5,297 nt of DNA from Chloroflexota bacterium. Its GTDB lineage: Bacteria; Chloroflexota; Dehalococcoidia; SM23-28-2. This document shows, one piece after another, positions 4,649 to 5,297 of this stretch (within the stretch, counting starts at the first letter, position 1; each line of letters opens with the position of its first letter). The stretch covers positions 1 through 5,297 of the forward strand of contig JAUYDU010000079.1 in NCBI GenBank assembly GCA_030691665.1. The letters are read 5' to 3'. The notes beneath the pieces are model-generated. The model searched no databases. It was not told the DNA's origin and saw only the letters and a program-made list of their open reading frames with translations. A program made the position numbers and the translations under genes.

Positions 4649-5297
4649 CTAGCTCCTGTAGCGGAAGCCCCGCTCCATCCTGTCACGGTTGAGGCGGCGG
4701 TTGAGATGGAGGCCCTCCAGGACGAACTCGACGGTGGACGCCAGGAGCTCGGGCGTGGCCTCGCTGCCCACCTCCAGGGCCAGCCCGGCCTCGAAGAGAC
4801 GCACCACGGGCTCCAGCTCCTTGACGTGGAACCGCTTGTTGAAGACGGTCAGGAGCGCCTTCTTGGTCAGTTCGTCCAGCACGCGGGTTTCGCGCCCCTC
4901 TTCGAACGTCTCCAGCTCGATTTTGCCGGTGAAGGAGGCGACGATGAAGGGGAGGTCGCTCACCCGTGGGACGACGTGCTCCTCGTTCAGGCGTATGGCG
5001 CGGCGGGTGGCGTTGGCAATGACCGTCTCGTAGTTGGCGATGGAGACGCGCACGCTGACGCCGGAGCGCTGGTTGATGTCCGGGCTGCGGCGCGCCAGGG
5101 CGGTAATCTCGGCGATGACCTCGGTGATATACGGCGGGATGAGGAGCCGCTCCTCGATGGGGAAGCGGGAGCGCTCCTGCTCCATGATGCGTATCTCGTC
5201 CTCGATGGTGCGCGGGTAGTGGGTGCGAATCTGGGCGCCGTACCGGTCCTTGAGGGGCGTGATGATACGGCCGCGGTTGGTGTAGTCCTCCGGGTTG
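4649..5297 (-). CDS. Magnesium-chelatase (ChlI/BchI)-like AAA+ ATPase, N-terminal part missing
   Basis: C-terminal portion of an AAA+ ATPase of the type annotated as magnesium chelatase or MoxR-like, such as the mycobacterial Rv0958 family. The frame stays open to the window edge, so the methionine at 5183-5185 is internal; 215 residues are visible. They begin NPEDYTNRGRIITPLKDRYG, where the asparagine of NPE fits sensor 1 and the arginine of DRYG fits the arginine finger. SVRVSIANYETVIANATRRA follows, with the R of SVR (visible residue 83) in the sensor 2 position. The rest is helical and charged. Walker A and B lie outside the window. Proteins of this family usually act with a von Willebrand factor A partner, as moxR-type chaperones or metal-insertion motors. 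No such partner follows here: the downstream side holds 626 gene-free bases, then the Roco-TIR gene. True Mg-chelatase activity in chlorophyll synthesis is not implied. Confidence 0.85.
   Translation of the reverse strand, partial: NPEDYTNRGRIITPLKDRYGAQIRTHYPRTIEDEIRIMEQERSRFPIEERLLIPPYITEVIAEITALARRSPDINQRSGVSVRVSIANYETVIANATRRAIRLNEEHVVPRVSDLPFIVASFTGKIELETFEEGRETRVLDELTKKALLTVFNKRFHVKELEPVVRLFEAGLALEVGSEATPELLASTVEFVLEGLHLNRRLNRDRMERGFRYRS

Noticed and set aside
5183..5185. ATG as the start of a 178-residue protein
   Set aside because: The frame continues upstream to the window edge with conserved AAA+ sequence (NPEDYTNRGRIITPLKDR), so this methionine is internal.

Overview
The window is GC-rich bacterial DNA with three protein genes. 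One is complete and the two at the edges run off the window. The outer genes look like ordinary chromosomal genes: a branched-chain amino acid ABC permease (LivM) on the left, and the C-terminal part of a magnesium-chelatase-type AAA+ ATPase on the right. The phylum cannot be fixed from the sequence. A Chloroflexota-like or other GC-rich chromosome is my guess, based on the flavour of these two proteins and the strong Shine-Dalgarno site.

Layout: (1) 1-909, plus strand, livM, 5' end missing. (2) 910-1262, no gene, but several inverted repeats, including a perfect 10-bp pair that starts just after the livM stop. (3) 1263-4022, minus strand, one 919-residue protein with the order leucine-rich repeats, Roc GTPase, COR dimerisation region, C-terminal TIR. 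(4) 4023-4648, no convincing gene, with a Shine-Dalgarno site, a short tandem repeat and several inverted repeats. (5) 4649-5297, minus strand, the AAA+ ATPase, N-terminal part missing. livM and the Roco gene converge. The Roco gene and the ATPase gene point the same way but are 626 bases apart, so a shared transcript is not evident.

The centre of interest is the Roco-TIR protein. It joins a repeat sensor, a GTPase switch, a dimerisation module and a TIR domain that keeps the position of the NAD-cleaving glutamate. This is the logic of plant and animal innate immune receptors, built on a Roc-COR switch instead of an NB-ARC or NACHT switch. Its leucine-rich repeats are encoded by very similar 69-bp DNA units, two of which differ at only 2 bases, which suggests recent repeat turnover. 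The gene and its flanks are less GC-rich in sampled stretches than the two outer genes. I infer an accessory gene, possibly a one-gene anti-phage or stress-triggered NAD-depletion system. The immune role is inference; the domain order is read directly from the sequence.
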